Assembly: GCF_003149145.1 (NCBI RefSeq)
Contig: NZ_QGDQ01000016.1
Span: forward strand, 1 to 64,000
DNA length: 64,000 nucleotides
Direction: 5' to 3'
Source: Quadrisphaera granulorum
GTDB taxonomy: Bacteria; Actinomycetota; Actinomycetes; Actinomycetales; Quadrisphaeraceae
Below, piece after piece: positions 25,674-33,323 of this stretch. Position 1 is the first letter of the stretch; each line of letters starts with the position of its first letter. The notes below the pieces were generated by a model. That model was not told where the DNA came from, searched no databases, and saw nothing but the letters and a program-made list of their open reading frames with translations. Position numbers and translations under genes: made by a program.

Positions 25674-27085
25674 GCACGCCCGGCGCAGCCGCGAGGCGCT
25701 CGCTGGTCGCCGTCGTCGGCGTCCTGGTGCTGGTCGAGCTGGTCTCCGGTGTGCTGCAGGCGTTCTACACGCCGCTGCTCACCGACGTCGCCGCCCGGCT
25801 GCGCATCCCCGTCGGGGACGTCAACTGGTTCGAGGCGGCCCAGCTGGCGTTCTCCGCGCTCGCGGTGCCTGTGCTCGCCCGGTTGGCGGACCTGTGGGGG
25901 CCGCGCGCCGTGCTGCTGCTCTCGGCGTCGGTGACGGCGGCCGGGTCCTGGCTGCTCGTGCTGGCGCCCGGCTTCTGGACGTTCATGATCGGGTGGGTGC
26001 TGCAGGGCGCGTACGTCGTGTGGCTGCCGCTGGAGGTGGCGCTGGTGCACCGGCGGACGGCGGGGTCGGCGCAGCAGGGACCGCTCGTGCGGCGCTCCGC
26101 GGGCGTGCTCGTGGCAGGGCTGCAGCTCGGGGCGATCCTCGGGGCACTGTCGGCGGGGGCCGTGGCCACCGCGCTGCCGCTGCAGGCGGTGCTCGCACTG
26201 CCGGCGCTCGCCGTCACGGCGTGCGTGGTGGTGGTCTGGGTGGGCGTGGAGCGGACCCCCGGCACGGGGTGGCGGACCGGTGGTGGGCTCGATGGACGGG
26301 GGCTGGCGCTGCTCGCCGTCGTCCTCGGACTGGTCATGGGGGCGCTCGTGGCCGTACGGCTGCTCGGGGTGGCGAGTCCACTGCCGTGGGGGCTGCTCGC
26401 GGCGAGCATTGCGGCCGGGAGGTGGATGGTGCGCGTGGAGGCTCGGACGGCGTCGCCCCTGGTCGACGTGCGGCTGCTCGCGGCGCGAGGTCAGTGGCCG
26501 GTGCAGGCGACGGCTTTCCTGTTCGGGGCGAGCGTGCTCGGGGCGCAGGTGCCACTGGCGACGTTCGCACGGACCGATCCGGCGGTGGCGGGCTACGGGC
26601 TGGGTGCCGATGCCGCGGGGGTGTCGGTGCTCATCGGGGCGTACCTGCTGGCCATGGTGACCGGCGCGCTGGTGCTGCGGAAGCTGCCGGCGGCCGCGGT
26701 GCTGGTGACGGTGGGGTACGCGATGCTCTTCGCGCTGCACGGCTCGACGGCGTCGCTGCTGGCCTGTCTGGTCTTGGTCGGGTTCGGTAACGGGGCACTC
26801 GTGGCGGGGCTGCCGGCTGCCGCGGCAGCCGCCGCGCCACCGGACCGGGTGGCGTTCGCCACCGGCATGACCAACACCACCAAGACGGTGGGTGGGGCAG
26901 TTGCCTCGGCGGTCTTCGCGGTGGCGCTGGCCTCCACGGGGTCACTGGGTGATCCGGCGGCAGGGGCTGCGCCGCTGGTCGGCTACTACGTGGTGTGGGG
27001 TGTGTGCGCGGTGACGTCGCTGGTCTCGGTGGGTTTCCTGGTGTCGAACGCGCGTTCGGCTCGCGGGGGTAGGGTGGCGGTGTGA
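25670..27085 (+). CDS. MFS transporter
   Basis: 471 residues from GTG 25670 (GTGA overlap with the peptidase stop). About 12-14 membrane helices; the cytoplasmic loop between helices 2 and 3 reads [18 protein letters not shown], a variant of the G-x-L-ADR-x-GRR motif. This fits the drug-H+ antiporter families. Coupling to a peptidase suggests a peptide or amino-acid derived substrate. Its last codons contain the LexA box of the downstream recA gene (27045-27058). Confidence 0.92.
   Translation: MSTPGAAARRSLVAVVGVLVLVELVSGVLQAFYTPLLTDVAARLRIPVGDVNWFEAAQLAFSALAVPVLARLADLWGPRAVLLLSASVTAAGSWLLVLAPGFWTFMIGWVLQGAYVVWLPLEVALVHRRTAGSAQQGPLVRRSAGVLVAGLQLGAILGALSAGAVATALPLQAVLALPALAVTACVVVVWVGVERTPGTGWRTGGGLDGRGLALLAVVLGLVMGALVAVRLLGVASPLPWGLLAASIAAGRWMVRVEARTASPLVDVRLLAARGQWPVQATAFLFGASVLGAQVPLATFARTDPAVAGYGLGADAAGVSVLIGAYLLAMVTGALVLRKLPAAAVLVTVGYAMLFALHGSTASLLACLVLVGFGNGALVAGLPAAAAAAAPPDRVAFATGMTNTTKTVGGAVASAVFAVALASTGSLGDPAAGAAPLVGYYVVWGVCAVTSLVSVGFLVSNARSARGGRVAV
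27045..27058. promoter_or_regulatory. LexA (SOS) box upstream of recA, inside the 3' end of the MFS gene
   Basis: CGAACGCGCGTTCG is a perfect 14-base palindrome matching the actinobacterial SOS consensus CGAAC-N4-GTTCG at every fixed position. It lies about 165 bases before the recA start, within codons for SNARS of the MFS transporter. A -10-like TAGGGT follows at 27070-27075. LexA control of recA is established in actinobacteria; the site itself is seen here. Confidence 0.85.
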
Positions 27086-27102
27086 TCGCGGCGGGGGAGC
27101 CT

Positions 27103-27111
27103 TTGTCCACA
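27103..27111 (+). other. DnaA-box-like nonamer upstream of recA
   Basis: TTGTCCACA matches the high-GC actinobacterial DnaA box consensus exactly. It lies in the 136-base gap between the MFS stop and the recA start. No second copy is adjacent, so this is not an origin. It could be fortuitous or a DnaA-linked regulatory site. The rest of the gap shows no further clear element. Confidence 0.3.
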
Positions 27112-27221
27112 GGGGCGGGCCTCGTCGCAACGGACTGTCGGTGGTGGCGCCTAGCGTCGTCCCCGAACGCACCGCAGCAGCGCCCGGCCGGTCCGGGTGC
27201 CCGTCGACAGGGGTGATCCTC

Positions 27222-29594
27222 GTGGCCGCACCCGCCGCCAAGACCAACGACAAGTCGAAGTCGCTCGAGTTCGCACTCGCGCAGATCGACAAGCAGTTCG
27301 GCAAGAACACCGTCATGCGCCTCGGCGACGAGGTGCGCGAGCCGATGAAGTTCATCCCTACCGGGTCGACGGCGCTCGACGTCGCGCTCGGCATCGGGGG
27401 CCTGCCTCGCGGCCGCGTGGTGGAGATCTACGGTCCGGAGTCTTCGGGAAAGACGACCGTGGCGCTGCACGCCGTGGCCAATGCCCAGAAGGCCGGCGGC
27501 ATCGCGGCGTTCATCGACGCCGAGCACGCGCTCGACCCGGAGTACGCCAAGAAGCTCGGCGTCGACACCGACGCACTGCTCGTCTCCCAGCCTGACACCG
27601 GTGAGCAGGCACTCGAGATCGCGGACATGCTGGTCCGCTCCGGCGCGCTCGACATCATCGTCATCGACTCCGTGGCGGCCCTCGTGCCGCGCGCCGAGAT
27701 CGAGGGCGAGATGGGCGACAGTCACGTTGGTCTCCAGGCCCGCCTGATGTCTCAGGCATTGCGGAAAATGACGGGCGCACTGAATACCGCTGGAACTACG
27801 GCAATCTTTATCAATCAGCTCCGAGAGAAAATCGGGGTTATGTTTGGTTCACCCGAGACAACGACTGGTGGAAAAGCGCTAAAGTTTTACGCTTCTGTTC
27901 GACTCGATGTTCGTAGAATTGAAACTCTTAAGGACGGTAACGAGCCGGTCGGGAACCGCACGCGCGTCAAGGTTGTCAAGAACAAGTGCTTGGCTGCTGG
28001 CTCTCGGATCTTTGACCCGGTGGCCGGTCGTTTCCATCGAATCGAAGACGTCGTGGAGCAGCGACTCCCTATTCACGTGATGGCGGCTGACAAGGCGGGC
28101 CAACTGCACCCGGCCCCCGTGATTGGGTGGTTTGAGCAGGGCGAGCAGGACGTGGTCAACGTCATTGTCAAGGGCGGACGCCGTCTCACAGTGACCCCTG
28201 ACCACCGAATCCTTACCGAGGCTGGTTGGCGAGAGGCTGGTGCGCTCATTCCTGGGGACCGCGTCGCTCTCCCCCGTCAGTTCGGCGGCTTTGGTGATGC
28301 CATGCCGGTGACCATCGACCAGGCTCGGATGCTGGGCTATCTCGTCGGTGACGGGTACGTCGGCGGGAAGACTCCGATCACACTGATCTGTCTTGCGGAG
28401 GACGTTCAGCGAGACGCTGCGCGGATCGCTGCGGATCACGGATGTGATCCGCACCCACTGCATGGTGGTCAGGTGGCCTTCTCGCATCGTCCCGGAGTGA
28501 AGAATGGGCTACTCGCGCTGACGCGAGCCGCGGGCATCTATGGAAAGCTCGCCTGGGAGAAGACCGTGCCTCCGCAGTTGCTGGCGATGGACGCTCATGA
28601 GGAGCTCGTTGGAAATTTCCTCGTCGGCTTACTTGAGACCGATGGTCACGTCTCCAGTGAAGTCACCGGCGCAATCCGGGTCGGTTTCACCACAACCTCG
28701 GAGCAGCTAGCACATCAAGTCTCGTGGCTGTTGCTGCGGGCGCGCATCGCCTCATCGGTGCGACGTTACGACCCGACGCAGAAGCGACCCAGCGTCGTTG
28801 CTGGCCGGGAGATCCGCTCGACGCGTGACTGCTTCGAGGTCCGTATTGCCGGCATGGATAACGTTGCTGCCTTCACTGCGCTAATCCCAGTCGTGGGGCC
28901 GCGCTCTGCCAAACTTCTCGAAGAGATCGATCGTTACGACGGGCGACGCCGAGGGAGCCAGCAGGGGTATTTGCCTCAGGGGGTGAAGGCTGAGGTGCTC
29001 GCTTACCTTCGCCGTCGTGGTGTCACCGTTCGTGAGGCTGCTGCCATCGTTGGCGCGTCCGCGAACGACATCAAGGGCGGTATGGGGCAGGTCCTCGGAG
29101 CTTCGAGGTTGCGGCGGGATCGCGTTAGCGCCCTTGCGGAGGCGTTGAATGACGAATTCCTTCAGACCCTCCTCAATGAGGAACTTGTGTTCGCGAGCGT
29201 CATGGCCGTGGAGCCTGCGGGGCGCGCGCAGACCTACGACGTTGAGGTTGAGGAGTTGCACAACCTCGTCGCCGAGGGGGTTGTGGTTCACAACTGCAGC
29301 CCCCCGTTCAAGCAGGCCGAGTTCGACATCCTCTACGGGGTCGGCATTTCCCGCGAGGGTGGCCTCATCGACATGGGTGTGGAGCACGGCTTCATCCGTA
29401 AGTCCGGCGCTTGGTACACCTACGAGGGAGACCAGCTCGGGCAGGGCAAGGAGAACGCCCGCACGTTCCTGCGCGACAACCCCGACCTCGGCGACGAGAT
29501 CGAGCGCAAGATCAAGGAGAAGCTGGGTATCGGCCAGCCCAAGGCCGACGGCGCCGATGCGGCGGTGCCGGCCGAGGCGAAGGTCGACTTCTGA
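27222..29594 (+). CDS. recA: Recombinase RecA, precursor containing an intein
   Basis: The precursor is 790 residues. GTG 27222 gives [31 protein letters not shown], with AGGGG about 8 bases upstream. N-extein residues 1-255 hold Walker A (GPESSGKT), the [17 protein letters not shown] segment and [17 protein letters not shown]. The intein is 256-691 and the C-extein 692-790 resumes with [23 protein letters not shown] and a C-terminal acidic tail ending KVDF. Splicing would give a normal 354-residue RecA. The insertion point (VVKNK/CSPP) is that of the M. tuberculosis RecA intein. The +1 residue is Cys, where intein-free RecA usually has Val or another residue. RecA promotes homologous recombination and LexA cleavage. 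The 73 codons before about 27938 have foreign-looking codon use. Confidence 0.98.
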   Translation: MAAPAAKTNDKSKSLEFALAQIDKQFGKNTVMRLGDEVREPMKFIPTGSTALDVALGIGGLPRGRVVEIYGPESSGKTTVALHAVANAQKAGGIAAFIDAEHALDPEYAKKLGVDTDALLVSQPDTGEQALEIADMLVRSGALDIIVIDSVAALVPRAEIEGEMGDSHVGLQARLMSQALRKMTGALNTAGTTAIFINQLREKIGVMFGSPETTTGGKALKFYASVRLDVRRIETLKDGNEPVGNRTRVKVVKNKCLAAGSRIFDPVAGRFHRIEDVVEQRLPIHVMAADKAGQLHPAPVIGWFEQGEQDVVNVIVKGGRRLTVTPDHRILTEAGWREAGALIPGDRVALPRQFGGFGDAMPVTIDQARMLGYLVGDGYVGGKTPITLICLAEDVQRDAARIAADHGCDPHPLHGGQVAFSHRPGVKNGLLALTRAAGIYGKLAWEKTVPPQLLAMDAHEELVGNFLVGLLETDGHVSSEVTGAIRVGFTTTSEQLAHQVSWLLLRARIASSVRRYDPTQKRPSVVAGREIRSTRDCFEVRIAGMDNVAAFTALIPVVGPRSAKLLEEIDRYDGRRRGSQQGYLPQGVKAEVLAYLRRRGVTVREAAAIVGASANDIKGGMGQVLGASRLRRDRVSALAEALNDEFLQTLLNEELVFASVMAVEPAGRAQTYDVEVEELHNLVAEGVVVHNCSPPFKQAEFDILYGVGISREGGLIDMGVEHGFIRKSGAWYTYEGDQLGQGKENARTFLRDNPDLGDEIERKIKEKLGIGQPKADGADAAVPAEAKVDF
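27987..29294 (+). mobile_element. RecA intein with LAGLIDADG homing endonuclease (Mtu RecA-type)
   Basis: 436 residues in frame inside RecA. Splice residues are Cys1 (block [15 protein letters not shown]), the TPDH motif of block B with His73, block [18 protein letters not shown] and the terminal His-Asn before Cys+1. All residues needed for standard class 1 splicing are present. Two LAGLIDADG motifs are seen as [12 protein letters not shown] (Asp122) and [12 protein letters not shown] (Asp219), both with their catalytic Asp. The stretches [24 protein letters not shown] and YDPTQKRPS recall the 440-residue M. tuberculosis RecA intein throughout, so this is an orthologous allele. Third-position A/T use is higher than in the host genes. 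Confidence 0.96.
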
Positions 29595-30169
29595 GCCGAC
29601 CGCAGCGCGGGTCGCGTGAGCAGCGGCGTCCCGGCGGCGGCGGCGACCCCGTCGCCGTCGCCCGGGACGTCGTGCTCCGCCAGCTGACCGCTGCGCCTCG
29701 TAGTCGGGCGCAGCTGGAGAAGAAGCTGGCGGAGCGCGGCGTACCCGAGGAGGCCGCGGAGCAGGTGCTCGACAGGTTCACCGAGGTGGGCCTCGTCGAC
29801 GACGCCGCCTACGCCGAGGTCCTCGTCAGGTCCCAGCGCCTCACCCGGGGCCTGGGCCGGCGGGGCCTGGCGCACGAGCTGCGCGCCAAGGGCGTCGACG
29901 ACGCCACCGCCGCCGCGGCACTGGAGCAGGTCGACGACGACGCCGAGGAGGCGACGGCACGTGACCTCGTTGCACGCCGCATCCGGTCGATGAGCGGCCT
30001 GGCGCCCGAGGTCAAGACCCGGCGTCTCGCCGGGATGCTGGCTCGCAAGGGATACCCGCAGGGGCTGGTCATGCGTGTGGTGCGCGAGGCCGTGCGCTCG
30101 GAGTCAGATGGCTTGGGGTCAGATGGCTTGGAGTCAGATCACGACGAGCAGTTCGAGCTGGAGGACTGA
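29591..30169 (+). CDS. recX: Regulatory protein RecX
   Basis: RecX inhibits RecA filament growth and ATPase. The sequence holds the three tandem three-helix repeats: [81 protein letters not shown], and [23 protein letters not shown]. No ATG, GTG or TTG lies in frame between recA and the conserved first helix. The best start is CTG 29591, overlapping the recA stop (CTGA) with GAAGG 7 bases upstream; the next candidate, GTG 29672, would remove part of helix 1. From CTG the product is 192 residues. The C-terminus has a tandem SDGL repeat and an acidic tail. Confidence 0.92.
   Translation: MSRPQRGSREQRRPGGGGDPVAVARDVVLRQLTAAPRSRAQLEKKLAERGVPEEAAEQVLDRFTEVGLVDDAAYAEVLVRSQRLTRGLGRRGLAHELRAKGVDDATAAAALEQVDDDAEEATARDLVARRIRSMSGLAPEVKTRRLAGMLARKGYPQGLVMRVVREAVRSESDGLGSDGLESDHDEQFELED
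30103..30139 (+). repeat. 15-bp tandem repeat at the recX 3' end
   Basis: Two full copies of GTCAGATGGCTTGG(G/A) and a partial third (GTCAGAT) lie head to tail. They encode [12 protein letters not shown] in the poorly conserved acidic tail of RecX. The unit is a multiple of three, so copy-number change would alter tail length without a frameshift. Confidence 0.8.
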
Positions 30170-30171
30170 GG

Positions 30172-30792
30172 ATGGACGTGGTCATCGGCGCTGACGGGCG
30201 CCCCCGCTGTGCGTGGGGCACCTCGACCCCGGACTACATCGCCTATCACGACACCGAGTGGGGCTTCCCCGTCTCCGACGACCGGCGCCTCTTCGAGAAG
30301 GTCTGCCTGGAAGGCTTCCAATCCGGCCTGAGCTGGCTGACCATCCTGCGCAAGCGGGAGGGCTTCCGCGCGGCGTTCGCCGACTTCGACCACGAGGTGG
30401 TCGCCGAGTTCGACGAGCGTGACGTCGAGAGGCTCCTCGCCGACGTCGGCATCGTGAGGCACCGCGGCAAGATCGAAGCGACCCTCAACAACGCGGCGCG
30501 CGCCCGTGAGCTGGTCGCCGAGTACGGAAGCATCGCCGCGTACATGTGGAGCTGGGAGCCCGCCGACCGGGCGGTGCGCCCGTTCGAGGTGCGCGCGACG
30601 TCACCGGAGTCGACGGCGATGAGCAAGGACCTCAAGAAGCGCGGCTGGCGCTTCGTTGGACCCACGACGGCCTATGCGTTCCACCAGGCCATGGGCCTCG
30701 TGAACGACCACGCGCCGGGCTGCGCGGCGCGCGAGGAGGTTGCTGCTGCTCGGGCGGCCTTCACACCGCCGGTCAGCCTCGCTGTCGGGTGA
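30172..30792 (+). CDS. tag: DNA-3-methyladenine glycosylase I
   Basis: 206 residues from ATG 30172 with GGAGG 7 bases upstream, 2 bases after recX. It carries the Tag signature: PRCAWGTSTPDYIAYHDTEWGFPV, then LFEKVCLEGFQSGLSWLTILRKREGFRAAFADFD, and later MSKDLKKRGWRFVGPTTAYAFHQAMGLVNDH with the zinc-binding His and Cys near the end (DHAPGC). The enzyme removes 3-methyladenine from alkylated DNA. Its coupling to recA-recX puts it under the same SOS-responsive transcript, a sensible DNA-repair grouping. Confidence 0.96.
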   Translation: MDVVIGADGRPRCAWGTSTPDYIAYHDTEWGFPVSDDRRLFEKVCLEGFQSGLSWLTILRKREGFRAAFADFDHEVVAEFDERDVERLLADVGIVRHRGKIEATLNNAARARELVAEYGSIAAYMWSWEPADRAVRPFEVRATSPESTAMSKDLKKRGWRFVGPTTAYAFHQAMGLVNDHAPGCAAREEVAAARAAFTPPVSLAVG

Positions 30793-30793
30793 C

Positions 30794-31615
30794 TCAGCCT
30801 CGCCGCGGACGCCGGGCGTCTCCCGGCAGACCGAACCGCGTGACGACGCCGGAGGAGAACAGCACCGAGTCCGGCTCGCGCGCGGCGAGGTCGGGGAAGC
30901 CCATGTCTGCGAGCAGCGAGTCCTCGAACGCCTCCACGCGGGCGGACCTCAGCGGCCACGGCCCGTGCTCGTTCGGCACGTACCAGGTACGCCCCACGTG
31001 CCGCTGGTGCAGACCCCAGCGTGCCGTGAGGCCCCGCGCGAGGCCCTCGTCGTCGTCGGCATCGGCGGGAGGGAGCTGCGCGCCGAGCGACAGCTCGAGC
31101 CGCTGGTGCACCCCCGAACGCCGCCCCCGGCCGCGCAGGGCATAGGCGACGCGTTGACCGCTGGGATCGGCACGCCGTCCGAACGCCATCGACGACCAGC
31201 GGTACGGCAGCCCGAACGCTGCCCGCGCCCCGGCCACCACCACCAGGCGCGAGCACTCGAGGGTGAGGAAGACGATGCCGCGGCGGCCGGTGTCGTCGAC
31301 GGAGTACAGGCGCACGTTGGTCTCGAGGAACGTGCCCGCCCAGGGGACTGCGGGGCCGATGGTCCGCGGCCCGAGGCCCGCACCGACCATGCGGAAAGGC
31401 ACGAGCGCCACGTACGTCAGGTTGCTCGCGGGGTGGACATCCGGGCGCACGCCCGGCGGCATGAGGTGCGCCACCCGCTCCGCCGGCACGGCCCAGTGCA
31501 GGAAAGCGGCGTCACGCCACGCCTGCTCCATCATCACGAGGCCGTGCAGGGGTGGTGCGTCGGCGATCGCCTCGGGCTGGATGGCCGAGGTGGGCGGGGT
31601 GCTGCTCACAGCCAC
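30794..31615 (-). CDS. DUF2071 (YqjF-like) family protein
   Basis: 273 residues from GTG 31615. Features are [25 protein letters not shown] near the N-terminus, [46 protein letters not shown] and the late [20 protein letters not shown]. These match DUF2071, an acetoacetate-decarboxylase-like fold of unknown activity common in actinobacteria. It converges with tag and is divergent from miaB, whose start lies 13 bases from its own. No function can be deduced from the surroundings. Confidence 0.9.
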   Translation of the reverse strand: MAVSSTPPTSAIQPEAIADAPPLHGLVMMEQAWRDAAFLHWAVPAERVAHLMPPGVRPDVHPASNLTYVALVPFRMVGAGLGPRTIGPAVPWAGTFLETNVRLYSVDDTGRRGIVFLTLECSRLVVVAGARAAFGLPYRWSSMAFGRRADPSGQRVAYALRGRGRRSGVHQRLELSLGAQLPPADADDDEGLARGLTARWGLHQRHVGRTWYVPNEHGPWPLRSARVEAFEDSLLADMGFPDLAAREPDSVLFSSGVVTRFGLPGDARRPRRG

Positions 31616-31628
31616 CTATCCTCGGTGG

Positions 31629-33188
31629 GTGGTCCTGATCGAGCCTGCCGAGCAGTTCGAGAGTGCAGTGCGCACGTACGCCGTCCGCACCTACGGGTGC
31701 CAGATGAACGCGCACGACAGCGAGCGCCTCGCCGGGCTCCTCGAAGACGCCGGCTACTCCCGCGCCGGCGACGACGCCGCGAAGTCGGGCGAGGCCGACG
31801 TCGTCGTCCTCAACACCTGCGCGGTGCGGGAAAACGCGGACAACCGCCTCTACGGCAACCTCGGGCACCTCGCTAGCGTCAAGGCGCGCCGGCCCGGGAT
31901 GCAGATCGCCGTCGGCGGCTGTCTGGCCCAGAAGGACCGCGACGTGATCCTCGCGAAGGCGCCGTGGGTCGACGTCGTCTTCGGTACCCACAACACCCAC
32001 GCCCTGCCGGCGCTGCTGGAGCGCTCCCGCGTGCAGGCCGAGGCGCAGGTGGAGGTGCTCGAAGAGCTGGAGGTGTTCCCCTCCACGCTGCCGCAGGCGC
32101 GCGAGTCCGCCGCCAGTGCGTGGGTGTCGATCAGCGTGGGGTGCAACAACACGTGCACGTTCTGCATCGTGCCGGCGCTGCGCGGCAAGGAGAAAGACCG
32201 CCGCCCCGGTGACGTGCTCGCCGAGGTGGAGGCGCTCGTCGCCGACGGCGTCGTCGAGGTGACGCTGCTGGGGCAGAACGTCAACTCCTACGGGACCGGT
32301 GTGGGCGGCTTCGGGGACGCTCTTGACGACGCGGCCCGCGGCCGCGGGAACTCGGCGTTCGCCGACCTGCTTCGCGCCGTCGGTCGGGTCGAGGGCATCG
32401 AGCGGGTCAGGTTCACCAGCCCGCACCCGGCGATGTTCACCGACGACGTCATCACCGCCATGGCCGAGACGCCGACGGTGATGCCGCAGCTGCACATGCC
32501 GCTGCAGTCAGGATCGGACCGCGTGCTGCGCGCGATGCGCCGCTCGTACAGGTCGGAGAAGTTCCTCGGGATCCTCGACCGGGTCCGCGCGGCCATTCCT
32601 GACGCGGCCATCAGCACCGACATCATCGTCGGCTTCCCCGGGGAGACCGAGGAAGACTTCGCCGAGACGCTGCGCGTGGTGGAGGCGAGCCGCTTCGCCA
32701 GTGCATTCACGTTCCAGTACTCCCAGCGCCCCGGCACGCCCGCCGCGACCATGCCCGACCAGCTGCCCAAGGCCGTGGTGCAGGAGCGGTACGAGCGGCT
32801 CATCGCCCTGCAGGAGCGGATCTCCGGGGAGGAGGCCGCCTTCCAGGTGGGGCGGACCGTCGAGGTGCTCGTCGCCGAGGCGAAGGGCAAGAAGGACGGC
32901 GCCAGCCAGCGCGTCTCGGGCCGCGCCCGCGACAACCGGCTCGTGCACGTCGGTCTGCCGGAGGGGATGGCGGACACGGACCGTCCGCGCCCCGGGGATC
33001 TCGTCACGGTGCAGGTGACACAGTCGGCTCCGCATCACCTCGTGGCAGACGTCCCGGCCGGTGAGGTGTTGCGGGTCCGGCGTACCCGCGGCGGCGACGC
33101 CTACGACCGTCGCCAGCTCGCCAGCTGCGGGGTGCCCGGTCGCTCGGTGGGGCTGGGCATGCCCACGCTGCGCCGCGTTCCCGTCTGA
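31629..33188 (+). CDS. miaB: tRNA-2-methylthio-N6-dimethylallyladenosine synthase MiaB
   Basis: 519 residues from GTG 31629. The N-terminal UPF0004 domain has its three Fe-S cysteines in [26 protein letters not shown] and [10 protein letters not shown]. The radical SAM core has the CxxxCxxC site [24 protein letters not shown], then [10 protein letters not shown] and [20 protein letters not shown]-terminal TRAM domain follows ([14 protein letters not shown] to [12 protein letters not shown]). MiaB adds the methylthio group to i6A37 of tRNAs reading UNN codons. It sits downstream of recA-recX, the common actinobacterial arrangement. Confidence 0.97.
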   Translation: MVLIEPAEQFESAVRTYAVRTYGCQMNAHDSERLAGLLEDAGYSRAGDDAAKSGEADVVVLNTCAVRENADNRLYGNLGHLASVKARRPGMQIAVGGCLAQKDRDVILAKAPWVDVVFGTHNTHALPALLERSRVQAEAQVEVLEELEVFPSTLPQARESAASAWVSISVGCNNTCTFCIVPALRGKEKDRRPGDVLAEVEALVADGVVEVTLLGQNVNSYGTGVGGFGDALDDAARGRGNSAFADLLRAVGRVEGIERVRFTSPHPAMFTDDVITAMAETPTVMPQLHMPLQSGSDRVLRAMRRSYRSEKFLGILDRVRAAIPDAAISTDIIVGFPGETEEDFAETLRVVEASRFASAFTFQYSQRPGTPAATMPDQLPKAVVQERYERLIALQERISGEEAAFQVGRTVEVLVAEAKGKKDGASQRVSGRARDNRLVHVGLPEGMADTDRPRPGDLVTVQVTQSAPHHLVADVPAGEVLRVRRTRGGDAYDRRQLASCGVPGRSVGLGMPTLRRVPV

Positions 33189-33205
33189 TCCGGCACGCCC
33201 CCGGC

Positions 33206-33226
33206 GGCGGGTGCATCACGCCCGCC
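33206..33226 (+). terminator. Hairpin after miaB, possible terminator
   Basis: GGCGGG (33206-33211) and CCCGCC (33221-33226) can form a six-pair all-GC stem with a 9-base loop, 18 bases after the miaB stop. Only a short T stretch (TTT, 33231-33233) follows, so it is a weak candidate for an intrinsic terminator separating miaB from the catabolic operon. Confidence 0.4.
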
Positions 33227-33230
33227 AACG

Positions 33231-33274
33231 TTTCACCATTGAGCATTGCTTTCCTCATTCGTGAAAGCTAGTGT
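33231..33274 (+). promoter_or_regulatory. Promoter and inverted repeat for the gamma-resorcylate operon
   Basis: A -35 element TTGCTT (33246-33251), a 17-base spacer and a -10 element TAGTGT (33269-33274) lie about 50 bases before the first gene. TTTCAC (33231-33236) and GTGAAA (33261-33266) form an inverted repeat that straddles the -35. The region is clearly AT-richer than its surroundings. The adjacent IclR regulator is the likely binder; that is inference. Confidence 0.5.
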
Positions 33275-33323
33275 CCTCGTCAGGCATCCACGCCGTGTCA
33301 GTGACGACACCGAGAGGACTCCG

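Noticed and set aside
27987-29294. Reading the RecA insertion as two separate genes or as a sequencing artefact
   Set aside because: The frame is continuous from the N-extein through all intein blocks into the C-extein, and the splice-site residues sit exactly at the known RecA insertion point.
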